From assembly GCA_030602865.1 (NCBI GenBank), contig JAUVYX010000014.1, positions 1 to 10,042 on the forward strand: 10,042 bases of DNA, given 5' to 3'. Every line of letters begins with the position of its first letter. Position 1 is the first letter of the stretch. Source of the DNA: Dehalococcoidia bacterium. Lineage in GTDB: Bacteria > Chloroflexota > Dehalococcoidia > GIF9 > AB-539-J10. Below are positions 1-7,587 of this stretch, in pieces. Both the position numbers and the translations under genes were made by a program. The notes below the pieces were generated by a model, which saw nothing but the letters and a program-made list of their open reading frames with translations, made no database searches and was not told the DNA's origin.

Positions 1-1
1 T

Positions 2-1447
2 GATATCTCTATCGAAGGGCATACTGATATCTCGTTCGCTGAAAACGTTGGTCAGCGTTTTGAAGCTTATGGTTGGCAGGTTATTTCAATAAATGGTATG
101 GACTTATCCGCTGTGGATAGGGCTATTCGGATGGCCCAGGCAGATGATAGTCGTCCTAGTCTGATAATCTGTAAGACTATCATTGCTTATGGCAGTCCCA
201 ATAAGGAAGGCAGTGCTTCAACCCATGGAACACCGCTGGGGGAAGAAGAGGTACGTTTGACCAAAGAAAATCTTGGCTGGACGTTCAAAGAAGCATTCAC
301 TATTCCCCCGGAGGTTTTAGCTCATTGTCGGCAGGCAGTAGAAAAGGGGAAGAGGCAGCAGCAAGAATGGGAGCAAAAACTGGGTGAATATCGAAAGGCG
401 TATCCACTGGAAGCTGAGCAATTGGAGAAGGATTTCCAAAAAGAATTGCCGCAGGGATGGGATAGTGAGTTGAATGCTCTGTTCCGGGCAAATGATAAAC
501 CTATTGCTACGCGTAAAGCTTCAGGACGTGTAATAAATAAGATAGCACAGAAGGTCCATTTCTTCATGGGGGGCTCTGCAGACCTTGCCCCTTCAGTCAA
601 TGTTAGATTGGAGGATTGTGGAGACTTTGGCTTTCAAGATTATGCGGGTCGTAATATACATTTTGGCGTTAGAGAGCATGCGATGGGTGCTATAGCTAAT
701 GGTATGGCTCGGCATGGAGGAGTGATCCCATTTACATCGACCTTCTTCACTTTCTCAGATTACATGCGTCCCTCAGTGCGGATGGCGGCGCTTATGGGCC
801 TCCATGTGGTATTCATTTTTAGCCATGATTCGATTGCTGTTGGAGAGGATGGCCCCACTCATGAACCGGTTGAACAACTTATGGGATTTAGAGCAATGCC
901 AAACCTGATTACTATTCGCCCTGCAGATGCTACAGAGACGGTTGAGGCATGGAAAGTGGCCATGGAAAATCGCGAAAGTCCTACTGCTTTAGTATTCAGT
1001 CGCCAGGATCTTCCAATATTGGATCGTAAAACACTGGCTTCTGCCAGTGGCTTGCGACGGGGGGGATATGTGGTTTGGGAGGCAGCAAAGAAGCTCGATG
1101 TTATCATTATTAGCACTGGATCTGAATTACATCTTGCGCTTGAGGCTGGACGTTTATTGCAGGATAAGGGGATAATGGCTCGTGTTGTATCCTTACCATC
1201 ATGGAAGTTATTTGATGCTCAGCCTGAAAATTACCGTAATGAAATCTTGCCTCCCGATATGCGAGCACGCATCTCCGTGGAAGCTGGCACAACAATTGGA
1301 TGGGAACGATATGTTGGCCTGGATGGGATTACTATTGGCGTGTCTTGTTTTGGTGCCACGGGTAAAGGGGAAGTGGTTTATGAGAAATATGGATTTAGCG
1401 CTCAACGGGTGGTAGATGAGGCTTTACGACTGCTGCATCGAGAATAA
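2..1447 (+). CDS. tkt: Transketolase, C-terminal part (5' end outside window)
   Basis: Thiamine-diphosphate enzyme of the non-oxidative pentose phosphate pathway; it moves two-carbon ketol units between sugar phosphates in the cytoplasm. The frame is open from base 2, and the first residues (ISIEGHTDIS, then ENVGQRFEAYGW) are typical internal transketolase, so the ATG at 98 is not the start. About 481 residues are present; by comparison with the E. coli enzyme some 185 N-terminal residues are missing. Visible landmarks: STHGTPLG with its His near base 224, GGSADLAPS near 569-595, GVREHAMGA with the cofactor-activating Glu codon near 674 (E. coli E411), and HDSIAVGEDGPTHEP with the substrate-binding His near 824. 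The C-terminal domain is intact (STGSEL, SLPSWKLFD, VEAGTTIGWERYVG) and ends in TAA. Transaldolase follows after 67 bases on the same strand, indicating an operon. The assignment is secure. Confidence 0.97.
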   Translation, partial: DISIEGHTDISFAENVGQRFEAYGWQVISINGMDLSAVDRAIRMAQADDSRPSLIICKTIIAYGSPNKEGSASTHGTPLGEEEVRLTKENLGWTFKEAFTIPPEVLAHCRQAVEKGKRQQQEWEQKLGEYRKAYPLEAEQLEKDFQKELPQGWDSELNALFRANDKPIATRKASGRVINKIAQKVHFFMGGSADLAPSVNVRLEDCGDFGFQDYAGRNIHFGVREHAMGAIANGMARHGGVIPFTSTFFTFSDYMRPSVRMAALMGLHVVFIFSHDSIAVGEDGPTHEPVEQLMGFRAMPNLITIRPADATETVEAWKVAMENRESPTALVFSRQDLPILDRKTLASASGLRRGGYVVWEAAKKLDVIIISTGSELHLALEAGRLLQDKGIMARVVSLPSWKLFDAQPENYRNEILPPDMRARISVEAGTTIGWERYVGLDGITIGVSCFGATGKGEVVYEKYGFSAQRVVDEALRLLHRE

Positions 1448-1451
1448 TGGA

Positions 1452-1496
1452 TATTCACTCATGTATTTGACTTTGTCCTTTATGTATTAGTGAATA
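1452..1496. repeat. 8-base inverted repeat in the tkt-tal spacer
   Basis: TATTCACT at 1452-1459 and its exact reverse complement AGTGAATA at 1489-1496 are separated by 29 bases. The spacer also holds ATGTATT twice (1461-1467 and 1482-1488). The right arm ends 5 bases before the ribosome binding site AAGGAG (1502-1507) of tal. There is no T-run, so it does not look like an intrinsic terminator. It could be an mRNA stem in the intercistronic region or a paired operator, or chance. The same 8-mer recurs beside the ribosome binding site of the ClpP-like gene at 8202-8209. Confidence 0.5.
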
Positions 1497-1514
1497 GGGG
1501 GAAGGAGAACTCAG

Positions 1515-2636
1515 ATGAATTCTATCAAAGAAGCTCAGCGTCTAGGGCAGGATATCTGGCTTGATTATATTCAGCGCGGTTTAATCAGCTCTGGCAAGTT
1601 TCGGAGATATATTGAACAGGGGATTAGTGGTGTGACTTCAAATCCTACCATTTTCGAAAAAGCGATAACAGGGAATAATGATTATGACGAATCGTTGTTG
1701 AAACTAGCTAGAGAGAATAAGGATATAGTCGAGATATATGAAACCCTGGTTTTACAGGATATTGGAGCTGCTGCCGATATACTGCACCCCGTATATGATG
1801 ATTCAAAGGGGAAGCATGGCTACGTCAGCCTGGAGGTCAACCCTAAGTTGGCCTATGATACGGATGGCACGATAGAGGAAGGGTTAAGGTTATTTGCTGC
1901 ACTGAATCGTCCAAATGTCATGATTAAGGTTCCAGCTACAGTTGAAGGGGTGCCTGCAATCCGTCGCCTTGTTGCCGAAGGTGTTAATGTTAATGTAACA
2001 CTATTATTCTCTCTTGATAGCTATCAACAATCAGCAGATGCATACATTGCAGGTCTGGAAGAACTGGTTCAGAAGAATGCTGATGTAACCAGAGTTGCCT
2101 CTGTCGCCTCCTTGTTCATTAGCAGAATTGATACAGCGGTGGATATATTATTGGATGAGCATATCCAACAAGGACAGGAACAATTGAAGTCCTTGCATGG
2201 CAGGGCAGGGGTTGCCACTGCGAAACTTCTTAATCAGGCACATAAAGATACTTTCAATAGTGAACGATTCGCTAAGTTGAAGTCGAAAGGTGCGCTTGTC
2301 CAGCGGCCTCTCTGGGCAAGTACAAGTACCAAGAATCCCGCTTATGATGATCTATTATATGTAGAGCCGCTTATCGGACCGAATACAATAAATACTATGC
2401 CTCCTGGGACGATTGCTGCGTTTCTTGATCATGGGAAAGCCAGAGTTGCCCTTGACCAGGATCTTACGGGGGCCAGGCATACCTTTGCAGACCTTAAGGC
2501 GGCTGGAATCAATATGGAATCTGTGACTGGGATACTATTGGATAAAGGAGTTAGGGCTTTTATTGATTCCTTTGATAAGTTACTGGTTGGAATAACTGAA
2601 AAGAGCAGTTTGCTCACAAAAGGGCAAGCTAATTGA
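1515..2636 (+). CDS. tal: Transaldolase (long form, as in tal-pgi fusions)
   Basis: Transfers a dihydroxyacetone unit from sedoheptulose-7-P to glyceraldehyde-3-P in the non-oxidative pentose phosphate pathway. It is 373 residues, longer than the roughly 315-residue TalB type and matching the transaldolase half of bifunctional tal/pgi proteins. Visible residues: Asp17 near the start (IWLDYI), SNPTIF at 42-47, the Schiff-base lysine K138 in NVMIKVPAT, the following VNVNVTLLFS strand, SRIDTAVD at 203-210 and WASTSTKNP at 267-275. The start at 1515 is supported by AAGGAG (1502-1507) with a spacer of 7 bases. The stop TGA (2634-2636) is one base before the GTG of pgi, so the two are probably translationally coupled. 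The upstream partner is transketolase. The assignment is secure; the fusion-type subclass is my judgement from length and context. Confidence 0.96.
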   Translation: MNSIKEAQRLGQDIWLDYIQRGLISSGKFRRYIEQGISGVTSNPTIFEKAITGNNDYDESLLKLARENKDIVEIYETLVLQDIGAAADILHPVYDDSKGKHGYVSLEVNPKLAYDTDGTIEEGLRLFAALNRPNVMIKVPATVEGVPAIRRLVAEGVNVNVTLLFSLDSYQQSADAYIAGLEELVQKNADVTRVASVASLFISRIDTAVDILLDEHIQQGQEQLKSLHGRAGVATAKLLNQAHKDTFNSERFAKLKSKGALVQRPLWASTSTKNPAYDDLLYVEPLIGPNTINTMPPGTIAAFLDHGKARVALDQDLTGARHTFADLKAAGINMESVTGILLDKGVRAFIDSFDKLLVGITEKSSLLTKGQAN

Positions 2637-2637
2637 A

Positions 2638-4251
2638 GTGGTCGGTATTAACTTCGATAATGCTGAACTGGAATCGGTTTTAGCCAACTTCGACAAAAGC
2701 AATCTGATTGGACATATATGGCAGCGAGATCACGTTGTCTGGAAACCTGCTCCAAATGAAATTGTTAATCGTTTAGGCTGGCTTACTGTTGCTGAGCAGA
2801 TGGATGAAAAGGTACCTTCTTTGTACTCTTTTGTTAAAGACGTCCGTGACAAAGGTTTCCATACTGTAGTTCTACTTGGCATGGGAGGCAGTAGTCTTGG
2901 GGCAGAGGTGTTGCGACAGGCATTCGGTACTTCTAAGGGATATCTCAATCTCATCGTGTTGGATTCCACAGTGCCGGCGGAAGTGATTGCAGTGGCAGAG
3001 ATGATAGAGCCCGAACACACCTTATTTCTGGTTTCCTCTAAGTCAGGTAGTACTACTGAGCCTCTAGTACTGTATCAATATTTCCGGGGACTGCTGGATT
3101 CTATTAGTGGGCAATATGAAGCGGGGCAGAATTTTGTGGCAATAACTGATCCAGGATCTCCTTTGGCACTAATGGCTAAGGAACAGCAGTTTCTACATAC
3201 ATTTTTGAATATTCCTGACCTGGGAGGACGCTATTCGGTTCTGTCTTATTATGGTCTGGTTCCTGCAGCATTGATTGGGGTGGATATTAAGACGTTTCTT
3301 GAGAGGGCTAAGTACATGCAGCATGAATGTGGGCACTGTATACAAGCTGATAAGAATCCTGGTGCCTGGCTTGGGGCTGTTATTGGTACTATGGCTTTAA
3401 AGGGAAGGGATAAATTGACTCTCGTCATGTCTCCGCGTATTAGCGGGTTTGGACTATGGATAGAGCAACTTATTGCTGAAAGTACGGGCAAGGAAGGCAA
3501 AGGAATAATCCCAATTGTTGCGGAGCCACTGGTGAATCCGAAGTATTACGGTAATGATCGATTGTTTATTTACTTGCGTATGGATGATGATGATAATTCA
3601 ATAGTTGATGAGTCTGTTAACCAAATAAAATCTTCAGGGCAGCCAATATTAACCTTGAAGGTACATGATAAATATGACCTTGGGGCAGAGTTCTTCCGTT
3701 GGGAATTTGCTACTGCTGTTGCTGGGTCGATACTTAATGTAAATCCATTTGACCAACCCGATGTACAGAAAAGTAAAGAGCTAACGGAACATATATTGGA
3801 TGAATATGCCAGCACAGGACATCTTCCGAAAACAAGTTCGGCTGCTCCTGTAGCGGAGTTGCTGGAGGAGTTAGAAAAGGGCAGTTATTTTGCTATTATG
3901 GCTTATATTCGGCAAACGGTTGAAGTTGATGAGGCTTTATTAGATTTACGTCGCAGGATAATACAGAGATATTGCATTGCTACTACGCTCGGTTATGGTC
4001 CACGCTTTCTGCACTCTACCGGACAACTGCATAAAGGTGGGCCCAATAATGGTTTGTTTTTACAGCTTACTACAGAACATGAAAAGGACCTACTTATTCC
4101 TGGCAGACCGTATACTTTTGGAGTGGTAGTTGATGCTCAGGCTACAGGGGATTTTCAGGCCTTGTGTGCATCAGGAAGACGTGTTGCCAGTATTCATTTA
4201 ACGCAACAAGACAATTTCGATATAAGACAATTGACTGAAAAATTGTTGTGA
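2638..4251 (+). CDS. pgi: Glucose-6-phosphate isomerase (phosphoglucose isomerase)
   Basis: Interconverts glucose-6-P and fructose-6-P, linking glycolysis/gluconeogenesis to the pentose phosphate genes upstream. It is 537 residues and contains SIS-type sugar-phosphate binding segments: GMGGSSLG (81-88), SSKSGSTTEP (133-142), GGRYSVLSYYGL (196-207), EQLIAESTGKEGKG (276-289), NPFDQPDVQ (369-377) and the family signature HSTGQLHKGGPN (459-470). The C-terminal segment after residue 475 resembles the isomerase half of tal/pgi fusion proteins. The start is GTG at 2638, one base after the tal stop. No good ribosome binding site precedes it (only AAAGGG, some 13 bases away inside tal), so initiation by ribosomes finishing tal is likely. 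The pgi frame stays open upstream only to about 2596, so no longer ATG-started form exists. No hairpin-plus-T-run terminator is seen in the short convergent gap after it. Confidence 0.97.
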   Translation: MVGINFDNAELESVLANFDKSNLIGHIWQRDHVVWKPAPNEIVNRLGWLTVAEQMDEKVPSLYSFVKDVRDKGFHTVVLLGMGGSSLGAEVLRQAFGTSKGYLNLIVLDSTVPAEVIAVAEMIEPEHTLFLVSSKSGSTTEPLVLYQYFRGLLDSISGQYEAGQNFVAITDPGSPLALMAKEQQFLHTFLNIPDLGGRYSVLSYYGLVPAALIGVDIKTFLERAKYMQHECGHCIQADKNPGAWLGAVIGTMALKGRDKLTLVMSPRISGFGLWIEQLIAESTGKEGKGIIPIVAEPLVNPKYYGNDRLFIYLRMDDDDNSIVDESVNQIKSSGQPILTLKVHDKYDLGAEFFRWEFATAVAGSILNVNPFDQPDVQKSKELTEHILDEYASTGHLPKTSSAAPVAELLEELEKGSYFAIMAYIRQTVEVDEALLDLRRRIIQRYCIATTLGYGPRFLHSTGQLHKGGPNNGLFLQLTTEHEKDLLIPGRPYTFGVVVDAQATGDFQALCASGRRVASIHLTQQDNFDIRQLTEKLL

Positions 4252-4270
4252 CAGAACAGGGCCATAACGT

Positions 4271-4308
4271 GGAGGCTTGTTGTGCCAATTATCTCAGTTT
4301 CATTCTAG
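4271..4308 (+). other. Isolated ribosome binding site and 8-codon reading frame after pgi
   Basis: GGAGG (4271-4275), a 6-base spacer and GTG (4282-4284) form a well-placed translation start on the pgi strand. The frame runs only eight codons before TAG (4306-4308) and overlaps the 3' end of the opposing yhhQ-like gene. It may be the stump of a further sugar-phosphate operon gene lost by rearrangement, a very small coupled peptide, or chance. The eight residues are too few to recognise a family. Confidence 0.25.
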
Positions 4309-5022
4309 TAGCGTTATTCGTGCCTCTTTGGATATTACGGTTTTGCTGATTCTGGTAGCCATGTAGATAAAAGGAGTGTCCATGACAGCAACGAACCATT
4401 TCAAGAGATAAGTAGTTGCCAGTATCTGTAACCACACGTTAATATCAAATAAACCCCATAGGGCAATAGTGCAGAAGATGAGGCTGTCAATCGCTTGTGA
4501 TACCATAGTAGACGCGCAATTCCTTAGCCAGAGGAATCTGCCCTTTGTTTTATTTTTCCAGAAATGGAAAGCGAAAATATCGTGGTGCTGTGATATGACG
4601 TAGGCAATCATACTTCCTGCTGCGACCCTTGGCATGGGTTCGAATATTGTTGACAGAGAGCTTTGAGAAAAATCTGATATGTCTGGAATGAACTTTAATC
4701 CAATTTGCATCCAAATAGTCATGAGTATCATGCCGATAAAGCCAAGCCATACTGCACGTTTGGCTGCTTTCTTACCATAGACCTCACTTAATATGTCCGT
4801 AGTGAAGAAGATGCTGCCGTAGAGCACATTACCCAGTGTTGCTACAGATCCAAATAGTTGGACAGTCTTAAGCACCTGGATGTTTGCGGTAATGACCGAG
4901 GCCACTATGATGGCATAGAGCCCAAATTTTCCAAAGAAACGGTAGACAATCAGGGCGAGGCTTAAGTCGAGGACGATGAAGCCAATCCAGAGCAAATTGT
5001 TGAATATCATTTCTGATTCCAT
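4300..5022 (-). CDS. yhhQ: Queuosine precursor transporter, YhhQ/VUT family
   Basis: Predicted inner-membrane importer of queuosine precursors (preQ0/preQ1, or queuine in some bacteria). The protein has 240 residues and about six hydrophobic segments, roughly at 8-29, 33-53, 60-75, 88-110, 172-192 and 196-222. Family landmarks: TTDILSEVYGKK (74-85), SQHHDIFAFHFWK (144-156) and LWLRNCASTMVSQAIDS (164-180), the last being the most characteristic. It lies 43 bases downstream of tgt on the same strand, which strongly supports a queuosine role. The start is uncertain: ATG at 5022 has only a poor, too-close GAG, while the in-frame ATG at 5010 (residue 5) has GGA about 7 bases upstream. Which precursor is carried cannot be read from the sequence. 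It ends convergently 48 bases from the pgi stop. Confidence 0.9.
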   Translation of the reverse strand: MESEMIFNNLLWIGFIVLDLSLALIVYRFFGKFGLYAIIVASVITANIQVLKTVQLFGSVATLGNVLYGSIFFTTDILSEVYGKKAAKRAVWLGFIGMILMTIWMQIGLKFIPDISDFSQSSLSTIFEPMPRVAAGSMIAYVISQHHDIFAFHFWKNKTKGRFLWLRNCASTMVSQAIDSLIFCTIALWGLFDINVWLQILATTYLLKWFVAVMDTPFIYMATRISKTVISKEARITLLE

Positions 5023-5065
5023 CTCAACTGTTAGTTAGTTTAATCACAAGCCTTTAATCCTCAAT

Positions 5066-6235
5066 CTACCTCGCTAAAAATTGTGAAGCTAACCATTTTT
5101 CCTTTTGAGACATCCTTAGCTTTTCATCGGTGCCTTTATATTTAGCCAGAAAATCTTTTTTAAATGAGCTGAATGTGGCATTAGCGATACTATCTTTTAT
5201 CTTATTCATCAGGGTGTTCATGAAGGTAAGATTATGGATAGTCGCTAATCTGTATGCCAGAAGTTCTTTACATCTGAACAAGTGATGTAAATAAGCTGCA
5301 GAGAAGTTACGGCATGTATAACAGTTGCAATTGGGGTCAAAAGGGTCCTCCATTTTGCTATAGTAGGACTTTTTGATATTGAATCTTCCTTGCCATGTGA
5401 AAAGGGCGCCGTTTCGAGCTACTCGGGTAGGCAGGACACTATCGAACATGTCTATTCCCTGGTCTACCGCATGGACTATATCTTCAGGAGAACCTACTCC
5501 CATCAGGTACCTTGGTTTGTTTTCAGGGAGCAGGGTGGTGGTTTCGCCAACTATCGTTCGGGTTATCGCTTTTGGTTCCCCCAGGCTCAGCCCTCCAATG
5601 GCATATCCAGCGAATTCCATCGACGCAAGATACAAAGCTGATTGTTTGCGTAACTCGGGAAATGTGCCACCTTGTACAATGGCAAACAATTTTTGGTCAT
5701 TGCGTTTCTGTGCTTGTTGACACCTGTTGGCCCACCTGTGCGTCCTCTGCATAGCTTGTTCAACTTTTTTGAAACTATCCTTGAATGAGGGGCATTCATC
5801 CAGAACCATAATTACGTCCGCTCCAATTGATTCTTGGATTGAAATAGCTGATTCAGGTGTAATAAGGTGTTGACTTCCGTCGATATGTGATAGAAAGGTG
5901 ACTCCTTCATCGTTTACCTCACGTAGACGAGCCAGGCTGAATATCTGATAGCCTCCACTATCAGTGAGTATGGCACCCTCCCATCCCATGAAATGGTGTA
6001 ATCCACCCATACTTTGAATTTGCTCTGTCCCTGGTCTTAGATAAAGATGGTAGGCATTAGCCAGTATCATCTTTATCTCGATATCTGTTAGTTCTTGGGG
6101 GGTCAGGGTCTTAACTGTTGCCTGAGTGCCTACGGGCATAAATACCGGGGTGGATATCAATCCATGGTCTGTGTACAACTCCCCAGTACGAGCACATGTA
6201 TCAGGGCAATTTCCTGTAAGACGGAAGCTAGTCAT
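5066..6235 (-). CDS. tgt: tRNA-guanine(34) transglycosylase
   Basis: Exchanges guanine-34 in GUN anticodons for a queuosine precursor. The protein has 389 residues, normal for bacterial Tgt. By alignment to the Zymomonas enzyme, key residues are present: D92 in LTDSGGYQIF, D146 and C148 in LDECPS, GGLSLGE at 214-220, the nucleophile D265 in MFDSVLPTRVARNG, and the zinc ligands C303, C305, C308 and H334. C148 and a bulky residue (Leu218 at the Val233 position) resemble preQ1-using bacterial enzymes rather than the eukaryotic queuine type. The start ATG at 6233-6235 is preceded by AAGGAGAGG at 6250-6258, about 14 bases away, which is long; no alternative ATG, GTG or TTG in frame lies closer. 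The 143-base gap upstream contains a lone TATACT on this strand (6301-6306) without a -35, so read-through from the bactofilin-like gene is as likely as an own promoter. The transporter gene follows downstream. Confidence 0.97.
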   Translation of the reverse strand: MTSFRLTGNCPDTCARTGELYTDHGLISTPVFMPVGTQATVKTLTPQELTDIEIKMILANAYHLYLRPGTEQIQSMGGLHHFMGWEGAILTDSGGYQIFSLARLREVNDEGVTFLSHIDGSQHLITPESAISIQESIGADVIMVLDECPSFKDSFKKVEQAMQRTHRWANRCQQAQKRNDQKLFAIVQGGTFPELRKQSALYLASMEFAGYAIGGLSLGEPKAITRTIVGETTTLLPENKPRYLMGVGSPEDIVHAVDQGIDMFDSVLPTRVARNGALFTWQGRFNIKKSYYSKMEDPFDPNCNCYTCRNFSAAYLHHLFRCKELLAYRLATIHNLTFMNTLMNKIKDSIANATFSSFKKDFLAKYKGTDEKLRMSQKEKWLASQFLAR

Positions 6236-6378
6236 TTTATGTATAGTTTCCTCTCCTTGTTCTTCTAAAAAATATCTGGTATCTCCTTTCCTGAGGGATT
6301 AGTATACCCTGTGAACTTTTAGCAGGTATGACTGATAGATCAATCAATACTATCTTTTCCTGATTGTTTTCGAGTTGG

Positions 6379-7542
6379 CTAGATTATCTCAGGTTTTTGT
6401 CTTCTGATGGTGGCTATTACAGATCCTAGCCCGAATAGTATTACAACCAGTCCGATAATAAATCCAAGATGTGGGATAAGGCTCAGAAGTTTTAGTATTA
6501 TCAGCCCGGTAGCTAGAGCTCCAATCATGATACCCCTGTTATCTTCTACATCTCTGAAATGGCTGATAATCCATTGCCCCAAGAATAACCCAACGGGGAT
6601 TTGAGCAAGATAAATTGCAATACCCCATAGAGCCAGAGCGATTAGTCCAACGGGGAGTCCAATAATAGTGATGCATATTATTATGGCTGTTATAGGGGTA
6701 ACGAACAACAAAATGGCTCCCCAGCCGGCACTTGGGCCTGGTCTGGAGCTTATGGACTCAGCAATAGAAGCTAATCGTTTTGGTGCGATTAGTATTATTA
6801 GCAATCCTGCGAGCAGAGCCATTAAAAATCCAATGAATTTTGTTTTAATACTGGACAATAGAGCAAGGAAAAATGTTTCAGATTGATCTTCCTTCGCCTC
6901 AGGTAACTTATGAGTAGTAATGCCATTTATCTGAGCGCCAGTCTGGACTACGGCTCGATTCTCTCCTATGTAGGTCAAGCTGCCTTTGATATCCGCTGTT
7001 GAGAGTATGGTCAGTTCACTAACTTCAAGATTAATATCTCCACCTACCTTGCTACCTATGGTGATTTCCCCTCCTCCGCCTTTAATGTCCCCATCCACAA
7101 TTCCGTTGATGTGTATTACTCCGGCACCAAAAAGGAGGTCGCCTTTGATATGAACGTTATCTGCTATGATGATTTCGTTACCGGCGACAAATAAATCACC
7201 TGCGATGTTGCCGCTTATATTTACAGTTTCACCTACAACCCGTACAGCATGACCAATATCACCGGAGATATTTATTGTTTGAGCTATGGCCATAACGCTG
7301 TCATCAACTAGTCCGCTAATAGAGATAATCCTCGCAGCAGCCCAGATATCACCATTAATAGTGCCATCGATAGTAATGATATTTGCGCCTGTGTAGAGAT
7401 CATCATTGACTACTTCTCTGTCAGGGATGTGGATTGTATCGTCACTGCGTGCATCGAATGCCAGAACCGTGGTAGCGGAAAACCCCATTAACAAAGTGGT
7501 TATTAGAATGATAGTCATTATATTTACAAAATGTCTCATCAT
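6379..7542 (-). CDS. Exported bactofilin-like beta-helix protein with C-terminal membrane domain
   Basis: 387 residues. Residues 1-28 look like a signal peptide (hydrophobic run, then VLA followed by FDAR). From about 50 to 195 there are around eight repeats of roughly 18 residues, each with a GDI/GDL-type turn followed by alternating hydrophobic positions, the pattern of the bactofilin (polymer-forming cytoskeletal, DUF583) beta-helix. Residues about 235-253, 275-294, 296-320, 336-356 and 358-378 are hydrophobic, giving four to five membrane segments, then a short basic tail. Classical bactofilins are cytoplasmic and have neither signal peptide nor membrane domain, so here the beta-helix is predicted to sit outside the membrane. 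GGAGGAGG precedes the ATG by about 12 bases; the second codon is also ATG. It lies 45 bases after the ClpP-like gene on the same strand. A specific function cannot be assigned; a cell-envelope scaffold is an inference. Confidence 0.82.
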   Translation of the reverse strand: MMRHFVNIMTIILITTLLMGFSATTVLAFDARSDDTIHIPDREVVNDDLYTGANIITIDGTINGDIWAAARIISISGLVDDSVMAIAQTINISGDIGHAVRVVGETVNISGNIAGDLFVAGNEIIIADNVHIKGDLLFGAGVIHINGIVDGDIKGGGGEITIGSKVGGDINLEVSELTILSTADIKGSLTYIGENRAVVQTGAQINGITTHKLPEAKEDQSETFFLALLSSIKTKFIGFLMALLAGLLIILIAPKRLASIAESISSRPGPSAGWGAILLFVTPITAIIICITIIGLPVGLIALALWGIAIYLAQIPVGLFLGQWIISHFRDVEDNRGIMIGALATGLIILKLLSLIPHLGFIIGLVVILFGLGSVIATIRRQKPEII

Positions 7543-7587
7543 AATATCTTATAACCTCCTCCGACCACTGTATTTATCCAAGCGAGG

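Noticed and set aside
98..1447. ATG at 98 as the start of the transketolase gene
   Set aside because: The frame is open to base 2 and the 32 codons before the ATG encode conserved transketolase sequence, so the gene simply enters from outside the window.
1467..1496. A promoter for tal starting from TTGACT at 1467-1472
   Set aside because: No acceptable -10 hexamer is found 16-18 bases downstream; the sequences there match TATAAT at only about two positions.
2596..2640. Programmed frameshift joining tal and pgi into one fusion protein
   Set aside because: The slippery-looking A-run before GGG would give a -1 shift, which leads to the wrong frame for pgi; a +1 shift would be needed and no such signal is seen. 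Coupled re-initiation at GTG explains the arrangement better.
4252..4299. Intrinsic terminator in the convergent pgi/yhhQ gap
   Set aside because: Only a 3-base GGC/GCC pairing is found, and no T-run follows it on either strand.
5373..5754. Plus-strand reading frames inside tgt as separate genes
   Set aside because: They lie wholly opposite a clearly conserved Tgt coding sequence, have no family features and are frame shadows; the same holds for the other antisense frames in the window.
6301..6347. A full promoter in front of tgt
   Set aside because: TATACT on the minus strand (6301-6306) has no -35 at 16-18 bases, and TTGATT (6342-6347) has no -10 partner, so only a weak possibility remains.
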